From a virus, in the IMG/VR virus record IMGVR_UViG_3300021440_000015, positions 1-64,000 of that record: a stretch of 64,000 nt of DNA; one strand, written 5' to 3'. The position numbers were made by a program, and so were the translations under genes. This document shows, piece after piece, positions 16,441-24,552 of this stretch (positions are counted from its first letter, which is position 1; each line of letters opens with the position of its first letter). A model generated the notes under the pieces. The model saw only the letters and a program-made list of their open reading frames with translations, searched no databases and was not told the DNA's origin.

Positions 16441-19400
16441 ATGATCAAGTATATCATCAAGCGAGATGGAACTAAAGAAGAATATACACCCTCTAAACTG
16501 AACAAATGGGCTATATGGGCTACTGACAGTTTAGGCGATCGTGTGGATTGGTCAGGTGTGGTGCTTGATGCTTTAAGTAACTGTAAAGAGATTGAGAATA
16601 GTCAGAGTCTTCAGAAAGAGTTGATCAACGCTTGTTTGTATAAGAAAGATTGGCCGCATAACGTGATGGCTGGTCGACTGTATGCTGCTTGGTTACATAA
16701 AGCTCTCTATGGTGATGAGATGCCTACGGTTAAGAAGATCAATGAAGATTTGATCAAGACCGGATTGGTTATTGACATGGGATACACAGATGCTGAGTTT
16801 GAAGTAATCGAAAGCATCATAGATCATAAGCGTGATTTTAATTACGCACATAGTCAAATCAAACAAATCCATCACAAGTACAGCATTTCTAATCTGGTAT
16901 CTGGTATCAGGTATGAGACCCCTCAATATACGTTCATGCGTATGGCTATGCGCTTGTCTGATGATATCGAAGACAGTCAAGAAAAGCTTAAGTTGGTGCA
17001 AGAATACTACGATGAGTTTAGTCTGAACCGTCTTAATGCGCCTACACCCAACTATGTGAACTTGGGAAGCCCTCTGAATGGCTACGCCAGCTGCTGTTTG
17101 GTTGAGGTGTCCGATAACAACGAGTCTATCGATTGCGGTGACATGATCGCTTCTAAGATGACAGCTGCTTCTGCTGGCATCGGCACTCATCACAATCTGA
17201 GATCTATCGGTGATCCTGTACGCGGTGGTCGGTTCCCCCATGGTGGTAAGCGTCCTTACTTTGCTACTACAGCTAAGAACACCATCAAAGGTGTGCAAGC
17301 AGGTCGTGCTGGTGCTGCTACATTTTACTTTGACATCTTTGAAAAAGAAGCCAAAGATCTCATCATGCTTCAGAACCCAAGAACTCCTGAAGCCAAACGC
17401 AATCGTGATGTACACTTTGCTGTGATGACTAATAGTTTCTTTGCTAGAAAAGCAAGAGACGATGAGCAGATGTTTTCTTTTAACTGCTACACAGCTCCTG
17501 ATCTTCATGCAGCTATGTTCAGCGGAGACATCGAGAAGTTTGAAGCTTTGTATAAGAAGTACGAAGAAGACGATAACTTTGCTAAAGAGTATGTGAGCGC
17601 TCGTGATCTATGTTTGACTATGTTGACACAGTTTGAAGAGGTATCTACTCTGTATCACTTCAACGTTGAAGAGGCTAATCGCCACACCCCTTTTCAAGAA
17701 CCTATCCATAGTTCAAATCTTTGCGTTGCGCCAGAAACACCAATTCTGACAAAAGAATTTGGTTATGTTAGAATTTCTGAAAAAGTGAATCAAGAGGTTA
17801 GTGTTTGGAACGGTGACGCGTGGTCTAAAGTTACGGTTAAAAAGACTGGTGAAAACCAGCATTTGCAAACTGTATTTACAACAACAGGGACTGTACTTGA
17901 GGCTACAGACTATCACAGATGGTTTGTTCAACTTCAAAACAAACACGGTGCTAAAAAAGATGTCGTCGTGAAAAGAACCACAGAGTTACAACCCGGTGAT
18001 AAACTGATCAAATTCGAAACATCGGCTGTTGATCACGGCAGATCTACTCTGCCACTTGCTTATGAAAATGGGTTCTTTACTGGTAGCGGTACCATTTCTG
18101 GAAAAAATCCAGTAATATATCTTTACGGAAAGAAACGTGAACTTCTGCCTTATTTTCAGGATAAAGAAGGTATTATAAGCGTAACTAAAAATGAGCAACG
18201 GTTCAACATTCGTTATAAGACAGATGTATTAAAGGAAAAATTCTTCATACCTTCCTGTACGCACACCATAAAAACCAGACTTGAATGGTTTGCAGGTTTG
18301 TTAGATTCAGATGGGTGTTTGATGGATAATAAAGGATCTGCTTCTTTACAGATAGTTAGTGCTAATTTTGATTTTCTTTATAGGCTTAAACTGTCTTTAC
18401 AAGAACTTGGTGCGATGACTTCTGTAACCAATGTAGCAGATGCGGGTTTTAAAAGTATACCAAACCATAAAGACGGTAAAACCACCCACTATTGTCAACA
18501 GGAATGGAGACTCTTACTTTCTAATGATGAGTTATATAAACTTATCACTCTAGGTTTAACTTTAAACAGAATCGATCTTTCAAAAGTCAGGCCAGGTAAC
18601 AGAACAGCACGACGTTTTGAAATGATCAAATCTGTCATAGATAAAGGACGTTATGACGATACGTATTGTTTTACAGAACCTTTGAAAGGAATGGGTGTAT
18701 TCTCAGGTGTGCTTACAGGAAACTGTCTGGAAGTTACCGAACCCACATCAGGTTATAATTCGGTGCAAGACCTGTATAGAACTGGTGATTATGGCCATAT
18801 TTCATTCTCACAGACTAATGGTAACATAGTTAAACTTCCTTATAATCTTGAAGTGTCTGTAACTGGCAGGGGTAGGACTTATGCAGGTAGTCTGACAAAA
18901 GGTGAGTTCTTCTCAGTGCCTAATAGTAACACTTATAAGAACTATGTCGTGGGTGATATAGTTAGCAAGGAAATTCCAGGAGAAGTAGCGCTGTGCTCAC
19001 TTGGTGCTGTTGTTCTTCCTAACATTCTTACAGACGAGCAGTATCACAAGACCTGTAAGTTGGCTCTGAGAATGATCGACAGATGTATACATTTGTCTAC
19101 CTATGCTTTGCCACATATCGGTTTCACTGCTAAGAATCGTCTGAATGCTGGCGTTGGACATATTGGACTGGCTACAGTGCTTGCTCGTAAAGGTCTTAAG
19201 TATAGCACGCTTGAAGGTCGTAATGAGATTCATCGTATCTCTGAACGCCATGCCTACTTTGTCATTAAGGCAGCTCTTGAATTAGGTATTGAAAAAGGTA
19301 ACGCTCCTTGGATCCATAAAACAAAATGGGCTAACGGATGGTTACCTATTGATACTTATAAGAAAGCTGTGGATGAGTTGGTCACTACTGATCTTCAGTA

Positions 19401-19887
19401 TGACTGGGAAGCTCTTCGTTCCGATATCGTTAAAAACGGCGGTATTCGTTTTAGCTGTCTGATAAACCTGATGCCTACTGAATCCTCATCTAAAGCTTCA
19501 GGTGTGCCTAACGGTCCTTATCCTATCCGCGCTTTGTCTTTGAAGAAGTCTGATGAGAACAACACAGTGGATTGGGTAGCTACTGATAGTGATCTGTTGG
19601 GTGATAAGTACGAGATCGGTTATGATATCCCTGGTGTAGATATGATCAAAGCTTATGCTGTTATGCAAAAGTTCACTGATCAGTCTATCAGCGTGGATAC
19701 CTATAAAGATAGATCTAAGAATGTGATGCTCAGCGATAAGCAGATTTTGACTGAATACTTTACCATGATTAAGTATGGAGTTAAGTCTAAGTATTACAGT
19801 AATACACTCACCAACAGCAAAGATGGGTCTGGGGAGGTTCAAGAAATGGCTGTGGAAGAGAACTGCGGTGACAGCTGCAAACTTTAA
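16441..19887 (+). CDS. nrdA: Ribonucleotide reductase class Ia alpha subunit with intein
   Basis: 1148 residues, of which 334 (428-761) are an intein; the mature enzyme is 814 residues. ATP-cone at the N-terminus ('IIKRDGTKEEYTPSKLNKWAIWA'), substrate-site Cys in 'SPLNGYASCCLVEV', the radical Cys in 'SSNL-CLEVTEP' (where the intein sits), 'LINLMPTESSSKASG', and the thioredoxin-facing tail 'NCGDSCKL'. It reduces ribonucleotides to deoxyribonucleotides together with NrdB, encoded 11 nt downstream. ATG follows AAGGAAGT. A long-lived dNTP supply fits the phage's thyA and DHFR genes. Confidence 0.95.
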   Translation: MIKYIIKRDGTKEEYTPSKLNKWAIWATDSLGDRVDWSGVVLDALSNCKEIENSQSLQKELINACLYKKDWPHNVMAGRLYAAWLHKALYGDEMPTVKKINEDLIKTGLVIDMGYTDAEFEVIESIIDHKRDFNYAHSQIKQIHHKYSISNLVSGIRYETPQYTFMRMAMRLSDDIEDSQEKLKLVQEYYDEFSLNRLNAPTPNYVNLGSPLNGYASCCLVEVSDNNESIDCGDMIASKMTAASAGIGTHHNLRSIGDPVRGGRFPHGGKRPYFATTAKNTIKGVQAGRAGAATFYFDIFEKEAKDLIMLQNPRTPEAKRNRDVHFAVMTNSFFARKARDDEQMFSFNCYTAPDLHAAMFSGDIEKFEALYKKYEEDDNFAKEYVSARDLCLTMLTQFEEVSTLYHFNVEEANRHTPFQEPIHSSNLCVAPETPILTKEFGYVRISEKVNQEVSVWNGDAWSKVTVKKTGENQHLQTVFTTTGTVLEATDYHRWFVQLQNKHGAKKDVVVKRTTELQPGDKLIKFETSAVDHGRSTLPLAYENGFFTGSGTISGKNPVIYLYGKKRELLPYFQDKEGIISVTKNEQRFNIRYKTDVLKEKFFIPSCTHTIKTRLEWFAGLLDSDGCLMDNKGSASLQIVSANFDFLYRLKLSLQELGAMTSVTNVADAGFKSIPNHKDGKTTHYCQQEWRLLLSNDELYKLITLGLTLNRIDLSKVRPGNRTARRFEMIKSVIDKGRYDDTYCFTEPLKGMGVFSGVLTGNCLEVTEPTSGYNSVQDLYRTGDYGHISFSQTNGNIVKLPYNLEVSVTGRGRTYAGSLTKGEFFSVPNSNTYKNYVVGDIVSKEIPGEVALCSLGAVVLPNILTDEQYHKTCKLALRMIDRCIHLSTYALPHIGFTAKNRLNAGVGHIGLATVLARKGLKYSTLEGRNEIHRISERHAYFVIKAALELGIEKGNAPWIHKTKWANGWLPIDTYKKAVDELVTTDLQYDWEALRSDIVKNGGIRFSCLINLMPTESSSKASGVPNGPYPIRALSLKKSDENNTVDWVATDSDLLGDKYEIGYDIPGVDMIKAYAVMQKFTDQSISVDTYKDRSKNVMLSDKQILTEYFTMIKYGVKSKYYSNTLTNSKDGSGEVQEMAVEENCGDSCKL
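17722..18723 (+). mobile_element. NrdA intein with LAGLIDADG endonuclease
   Basis: Begins with Cys1 ('CVAPETPILT'), has a block-B-like 'ATDYHRWF', a LAGLIDADG motif 'WFAGLLDSDGCL', block F 'DTYCFTEPLKGMGVFSG' and ends 'VLTGN' before Cys+1. The residue before the terminal Asn is Gly rather than His, a known variation. Inserted exactly at the catalytic Cys of the enzyme, so only precise excision restores activity. Base content is more AT-rich than the flanking extein. Confidence 0.93.
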
Positions 19888-19898
19888 AAAAGGTGAGT

Positions 19899-21005
19899 AT
19901 GAGTTATTCTAGTAAGATTTTCAACAATGAAAAGAAAGACTATATCGGCACTGAGCTTGTACTTGGTGAAGATGCTGGATTGACAGACTCTATCAATGTA
20001 CAGTTACCTGAGCTGAGAGATCTGTATAAGAAACTCAAAGCTCAGGACTGGGATGAGATGGAGTTTGATTTCCAATCTTGCTTGTTAGAGTTTAAGACTT
20101 GTCCTCGCACAGACTACGAGATCATGTTGGACACTATTGCTTGGCAATGGGAAGCTGACAGTGTGGTGAGTAAGGGTATCTCCGGTATCGGAGCTAACTT
20201 CACCAGCGATACGACTCTGTGGTCATATTGGCAGCGTGTGGGTGACAATGAGCAAGTACATGCTTTGACATACAGTGAGATGGTCAAGAATGCTTTTGAT
20301 GACCCTGATAAGGTCATGAAAGATATCCTGGCTCTAAAGCCTTCGTTTGAAAGAATGTCTGTTATCAACACAGTTCTTGAAAAAGCGTATGAGGTCTCTC
20401 ACAAACTCGCTCTTAACCAACTGGATAGAAACAGTCAGGAAGTCTACAACGTAGTCTTTATGTATGTAGCTGCTCTTTTGTGTCTGGAGCGCATCCAGTT
20501 CATGGCAAGCTTTACAGTGACTTTCTCGTATGGTGAGGCAGGTAGGTATATTCCATTTGCTAAAGCTGTGCAGAAGATCTGTCAAGATGAGTATCATATT
20601 CACTCTAAAGGTGACATGATCATCCTTGACGCCATGATGCGTGCTTCTAAAGGTCTGATGGCTTTTAATCAGTGTCGCACACAGATCGCTGAGATGATCA
20701 AAGCTGTGATACAGACAGAGCTGGATTGGGTCAATAAGACTTTGTTCCGTAATGGAAGAGAAGTATCTGGTTTGACAGCTGAGAAACTTTGCCAACAAGT
20801 CTGTTACTACGCAGGTGAGGTCTATAGTTTCTTTGGCATTCAACCTGAGTTTGATATTCCTAAGAAACTGCCTTTGGCCTTTACAGCTGATTGGATTACT
20901 ATCGACGGTATTCAAGGTGCTGCTCAGGAAGAACGCTTAGGTGGGTATCTACTGGGTATGAATACTCATGATGTTCCAGCTGGAGCTATGGAGTTTAACT
21001 TCTGA
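19899..21005 (+). CDS. nrdB: Ribonucleotide reductase class Ia beta subunit
   Basis: 368 residues from ATG 19899 (AAAGG seven bases upstream; an in-frame GTG at 19893 lies in the ribosome site and is rejected). Di-iron ligands appear in 'DTIAWQWEADSV', 'DNEQVHALTYSEM' and 'KICQDEYHIHSKG'. It holds the tyrosyl radical cofactor that starts catalysis in NrdA. The tail 'AMEFNF' resembles the NrdA-binding C-terminus. Ends in a strong terminator. Confidence 0.93.
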   Translation: MSYSSKIFNNEKKDYIGTELVLGEDAGLTDSINVQLPELRDLYKKLKAQDWDEMEFDFQSCLLEFKTCPRTDYEIMLDTIAWQWEADSVVSKGISGIGANFTSDTTLWSYWQRVGDNEQVHALTYSEMVKNAFDDPDKVMKDILALKPSFERMSVINTVLEKAYEVSHKLALNQLDRNSQEVYNVVFMYVAALLCLERIQFMASFTVTFSYGEAGRYIPFAKAVQKICQDEYHIHSKGDMIILDAMMRASKGLMAFNQCRTQIAEMIKAVIQTELDWVNKTLFRNGREVSGLTAEKLCQQVCYYAGEVYSFFGIQPEFDIPKKLPLAFTADWITIDGIQGAAQEERLGGYLLGMNTHDVPAGAMEFNF

Positions 21006-21011
21006 TAGATT

Positions 21012-21050
21012 AAGATACACACAGCCATGAGGCTGTGTGTATCTTTTTTC
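21012..21050 (+). terminator. nrd operon terminator
   Basis: 15-bp perfect stem (arm AAGATACACACAGCC), loop ATGA, then TTTTTT. Confidence 0.92.
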
Positions 21051-21061
21051 TAAATAGGTTC

Positions 21062-21096
21062 TTGTAAACTTTTTCAGTCGCATATATTCTATTTGA
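21062..21096 (+). promoter_or_regulatory. Cassette promoter 3
   Basis: TTGTAA (21062-21067), 15 nt including TTTTTCAGTC, TATATT (21083-21088), then CTATTTGA. The TGTAAACTTTTTCAGTC part is identical in cassette 6. Confidence 0.8.
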
Positions 21097-21102
21097 GCTA
21101 TC

Positions 21103-21139
21103 GCTGTGGTTTAAGTTACTTATCTGTAACACTCTCAGC
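21103..21139 (+). promoter_or_regulatory. Structured leader of cassette 3
   Basis: Outer stem GCTG/CAGC plus GGT/ACT, inner stem GTTAC/GTAAC with loop TTATCT. AAGGAGATAGTC-ATG follows. Confidence 0.75.
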
Positions 21140-21152
21140 TAAGGAGATAGTC

Positions 21153-21491
21153 ATGAGCATTAAAGTATGCAACGCATTCTCACTGAACATGTTGGCGACA
21201 TCCGTCGCCAACATTAACATTCAAGAAACGACTGCGGCGGATGCCGCTTACTTGATCCAAAAAAACGGAGGTCCAGAAAGCTGTGTCGGTCATGCTGACA
21301 CAGCTCGAATTTTCGGTCAGCAGCTGCTGACCGAAATCCCACTTGCACGAGTGACCGTGCAATTCACCCACGATGAATTCATCGTGGTCGGACAGTATTC
21401 TGGCCCACGGTTGCCCGAAGGGGCAGCCATCAAATGGTACGTGGTACACGTAAGTGTACCTGAATCAGTTGAGGAAACCACACTCGACTGA
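21153..21491 (+). CDS. AcrIII-1-type viral ring nuclease (DUF1874), copy 2
   Basis: 112 residues from ATG 21153. 'VCNAFSLNM', 'SCVGHADTARIF' (His47), 'IPLARVTV', 'GQYSGPRLPEG' (Glu89) and 'IKW' align with the copy at 4400, roughly half identical and with different C-termini. Expected role: cleave cyclic tetra-adenylate made by type III CRISPR systems. Perfect inverted repeats tile the gene: 21189-21214, a 26-nt palindrome at 21311-21336, 21368-21387. Several lie at the same codons as hairpins in copy 1 but with different bases. The two copies may differ in substrate or speed. Confidence 0.85.
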   Translation: MSIKVCNAFSLNMLATSVANINIQETTAADAAYLIQKNGGPESCVGHADTARIFGQQLLTEIPLARVTVQFTHDEFIVVGQYSGPRLPEGAAIKWYVVHVSVPESVEETTLD

Positions 21492-21492
21492 T

Positions 21493-21540
21493 AAATAACA
21501 CCCCTAGCCCTTACAGGCCGGGGATGTTATTTTTTTTTTG
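21493..21540 (+). terminator. Terminator of cassette 3
   Basis: Arms AAATAACA and CCCCTAGCC with GGCCGGGG and TGTTATTT, loop CTTACA, then T9. Core shared with cassettes 5 and 6. Confidence 0.92.
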
Positions 21541-21546
21541 TTCTGT

Positions 21547-21598
21547 TTGTACTTTACTTCAACAACATATATTTTATTTGAAATTGCAGTCAGCAATT
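21547..21598 (+). promoter_or_regulatory. Related promoter with short leader hairpin
   Basis: TTGTAC (21547-21552), 15 nt, TATATT (21568-21573), TTATTTGA, then a hairpin AATTGC/GCAATT (21582-21598). Same promoter design as the cassettes but without the two-stem leader; drives 21630 and probably the RNA polymerase gene. Confidence 0.6.
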
Positions 21599-21629
21599 GT
21601 TTTTATTTATTATTTAAAAAGGTGCTGAG

Positions 21630-22856
21630 ATGATGAACCAAGTGGCAAGTATAGGCAGTAAGTCTACTTTTTGCAACGACCTAAACAACATGGAGATATA
21701 CACACCTTTCCGAAAAACAGTTTTTTTCATAAACAACACTGCTAAAGATGTAGTGGTTGTTCAAAGAAATAACTTACCTATGTTTGTAAGAAGAGCTGTT
21801 AACGGTGTTATACAAAATAAATATTTTATTGTCAGAACAGTATACAAATTCAACGGAAGTGAAAATGTAATCGACACTATCAACATGATAACAAGTTATC
21901 AGAAGATACACGGCGATGTGAGTGAAGAATTAGAAATTATCCGTGAGATGTTATCCAGGGCTTTTGATAACAACAGCCATTCAAACAGCATCGACATAGT
22001 AATCGATAACAATATACAAGCAAGCGAGATCTGTAAACTCAAAGCCTGTTATTGCCCACAAGTAGATTTACTTTTAACATCTAAAGATTATTCTCCTCAC
22101 ATACCGCATCCTTTTAGCCCAGAAGGTAGAACACTTCAGCAGTTTAAAGATGTAGGCGGTCAGATAAAACACTCTGGTGTGGTCATAGAACTCGTCGACA
22201 ACGAGAAAAAATATGGAAAAAGGTTTATTAAGATAGGTAAAGATTTCCTAGAAATAGACCCTATTGAGGATCCAAGCAAACCTTCTGCTGCTTATATAAC
22301 TTATATAGCACATAAAGATGGTAGTGTTGTAATGACACCACATGCCATGACTATGTCAGATGCTCAAGAAAAGATGGGGTTCTATCCAACTCTTGAACAA
22401 GCTATGTCAGATGATCAAACTGAACAACTCAGTAAGAAACAGCTGAATATAGCACAAACACAACTTGAAAAACTTAAATCTATAAACGGTTTAGAGATAG
22501 AACAAGCTAAGAGAGAAACTGAACTCCATAAAACAAAAGCAATTGAAAGAGAAAAAGAACTAGAAGCCATTCGTCATAATCACGAACTTGAAACTTTGAG
22601 ACTTAAGAAAGAAACTGCCGAAGCAGAAGCTGAACTTAAGAGACTCAAAATAGAGAACGAAAAGATTAAAGAAGAGATAAACAATCGCTCTGCTTTTTTC
22701 GAAGAAATGATTAAGGAAAATTCTAAACTTCGAGATGATTACTATGATGCCCGTTCTGCAAACCGCAAAGATAGTAACGAACTTGTTAAGTTAACAAGCG
22801 TTGTTATCCTAACCGGCATAAGCATTTGGGCCGCTATGCGTAAAAACCAATCCTGA
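21630..22856 (+). CDS. Coiled-coil protein with C-terminal membrane anchor
   Basis: 408 residues. N-terminal ~250 residues form an unrecognised globular part; residues ~270-375 are a long, charged coiled-coil (heptads of E/K/L); 'LVKLTSVVILTGISIWAAM' is a C-terminal transmembrane helix. Co-directional with and 16 nt upstream of the RNA polymerase fragment. Under an early-type promoter. It may organise something at the host inner membrane (inference). Confidence 0.55.
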   Translation: MMNQVASIGSKSTFCNDLNNMEIYTPFRKTVFFINNTAKDVVVVQRNNLPMFVRRAVNGVIQNKYFIVRTVYKFNGSENVIDTINMITSYQKIHGDVSEELEIIREMLSRAFDNNSHSNSIDIVIDNNIQASEICKLKACYCPQVDLLLTSKDYSPHIPHPFSPEGRTLQQFKDVGGQIKHSGVVIELVDNEKKYGKRFIKIGKDFLEIDPIEDPSKPSAAYITYIAHKDGSVVMTPHAMTMSDAQEKMGFYPTLEQAMSDDQTEQLSKKQLNIAQTQLEKLKSINGLEIEQAKRETELHKTKAIEREKELEAIRHNHELETLRLKKETAEAEAELKRLKIENEKIKEEINNRSAFFEEMIKENSKLRDDYYDARSANRKDSNELVKLTSVVILTGISIWAAMRKNQS

Positions 22857-22872
22857 AATTAAAGGAGTTGTC

Positions 22873-24510
22873 ATGGGGTTATTTCAAGATTTTTTGGTGG
22901 AAAACACACCACAAGTCAATCCACTCATTATGAATGGGGTGGGTCAGGCTCTTATGCAGAGACCTGAAGACTATCTTCATAATGTTTTTATGAATCTGAA
23001 AGGTTATCCCGTAGGTCTAAAGTACATAGGTTGTCGGCGTTGCACACCAGCTGAAGAGTTTGCTGAAGCAACTCGAATTAAAAATAACAAAAGAACAGCA
23101 GACATTAGCCAGTCTGATGTATATCTTGTTAGATTTATGTTTGAGTTTGAAGGCGAGCGACTTCCAGATCGTTTCTTTTATTTACCTATTATAGGTGAGG
23201 CTGGGACTTTTCACTTATCTGGTACTATGTATCACGTAGCACCAGTTATTTCAGATAAAGTAATTTCTCCTGGACAGTCAAGTGTTTTTGTCAGGGTGTT
23301 GCGTGATAGGAATAGTTTCTACAGATGCTATCACTCTATCACAGTAGATAATGTAAGGATAACCACACACGTTATCTGGGCAAGTCTTTACAGAAGATCG
23401 CCAGCATCTAAGAAGTTACCACCGACCACAAAAGCAAATACCTGTAATGTACACTACTTGCTTGCAAAATATGGTTTTTCAGAAACCTTTAGCAGGTATG
23501 TAGGTTGTGTTCCAAAAGCTGGCGGTGCTGAAATTAATCCAGAAACTTTCCCTGAGAGTGATTGGGTTATTGTTGAGTCTACAAAGATTCAACCTAAAAC
23601 ATCGAAAGATAAGTTCTATAAACCCACTGACATCAAACTGGCTGTTCCAAGACACCTGTGGAATGATACGGTTCGTGAATTCTGTGCTGGGTTCTTTTAC
23701 ATCGTTGATCACTTTCCCACTCAAGTGACTCTGGCGTTTCTGGAAACCAAAGAGCACTGGATGATGACTTTGGGAAGTGTTATCTTTTCAGGTAACCACT
23801 CTCACAGTAAATTGATTCAGGAAATACGCGATCACTTGATCTCGCTCGACGACTGTATGGATTCAATAGCTATTGACAAGCTGAAAGAAAGAAATATCTA
23901 TGTAGATAGTTATTACGATCTGTTGGCTGTTATCGTCAAAAGCTTCAACCACATGGTCTTAGAGGACGATAGTAACAACCTGAACATGTATCTTAAGAAT
24001 TTAGATATAGTTTACTACATGCTTTATGACATCACATCAAGCATGATAACGTGTATGTTTGATCTCAACAAGATTTTACAAAAGCGTGGTAGGTTGTTAT
24101 TTCAAGATGTTCGAACCACGATGTCAATGAAGATCAATCCAGGGCCTATTTACAAATTGACAGACGGTAGAATTGTTGCTGAGACAGTTTCATACTCCGG
24201 CGACCACAAATATCTCAAGATTACCTCTAAAGCTGCCATGCAGGAAGCTACTGGAAATGGTTCTCGTGAGAAGAAAGGTCGGATGGTTATATCAGAAGCA
24301 AACCATCTAGATGTGAGTATGATTACCACAGGAAGTGTTCTGTTCTTGGGTAAAAGTAATCCATCTCCAACAAACAGGCTTAACCCATATGTCAATTTTG
24401 ATCCAGTTACAGGCAACTTCATAAAGAATCCTGAGCTTGAACATATTTTATCAGAAACCGAAAAAGCGCTGAAAACATTCTATCTTCCCGATAGGACTAT
24501 TGAAAGCTAA
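22873..24510 (+). CDS. RNA polymerase beta subunit, N-terminal fragment
   Basis: 545 residues. 'FFYLPIIGEAGTFHLSGTMYHVAPVISDKVISP' copies the beta motif 'GTFIINGxERVIVSQL.RSPG', and 'VFVRVLRDRN' with 'CNVHYLLAKYGFSE' fit the following beta segments. Giant phiKZ-like phages encode beta and beta-prime as several separate proteins; phiKZ gp123 is a comparable beta N-terminal piece located between the capsid and portal genes, exactly as here. Expected role: part of the non-virion RNA polymerase that transcribes late genes. The remaining subunits are outside the window except a possible second fragment at 56932. Confidence 0.7.
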   Translation: MGLFQDFLVENTPQVNPLIMNGVGQALMQRPEDYLHNVFMNLKGYPVGLKYIGCRRCTPAEEFAEATRIKNNKRTADISQSDVYLVRFMFEFEGERLPDRFFYLPIIGEAGTFHLSGTMYHVAPVISDKVISPGQSSVFVRVLRDRNSFYRCYHSITVDNVRITTHVIWASLYRRSPASKKLPPTTKANTCNVHYLLAKYGFSETFSRYVGCVPKAGGAEINPETFPESDWVIVESTKIQPKTSKDKFYKPTDIKLAVPRHLWNDTVREFCAGFFYIVDHFPTQVTLAFLETKEHWMMTLGSVIFSGNHSHSKLIQEIRDHLISLDDCMDSIAIDKLKERNIYVDSYYDLLAVIVKSFNHMVLEDDSNNLNMYLKNLDIVYYMLYDITSSMITCMFDLNKILQKRGRLLFQDVRTTMSMKINPGPIYKLTDGRIVAETVSYSGDHKYLKITSKAAMQEATGNGSREKKGRMVISEANHLDVSMITTGSVLFLGKSNPSPTNRLNPYVNFDPVTGNFIKNPELEHILSETEKALKTFYLPDRTIES

Positions 24511-24533
24511 TCGGTAACATTTACTATATTTGA
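24511..24533 (+). promoter_or_regulatory. Possible promoter, cassette-like -10
   Basis: GTAACATTTACTATATTTGA resembles the -10/TTGA part of the cassette promoters directly after the RNA polymerase stop and 20 nt before the next gene. No clear -35. Confidence 0.35.
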
Positions 24534-24552
24534 GTAACCACAAGGAATTCAA

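Noticed and set aside
21180-21449. Antisense ORF in ring-nuclease cassette 3 (also 9100-9546, 44768-45049, 4358-4774)
   Set aside because: Inverted repeats make the opposite strand resemble the sense strand, so antisense frames stay open; no promoter or ribosome site.
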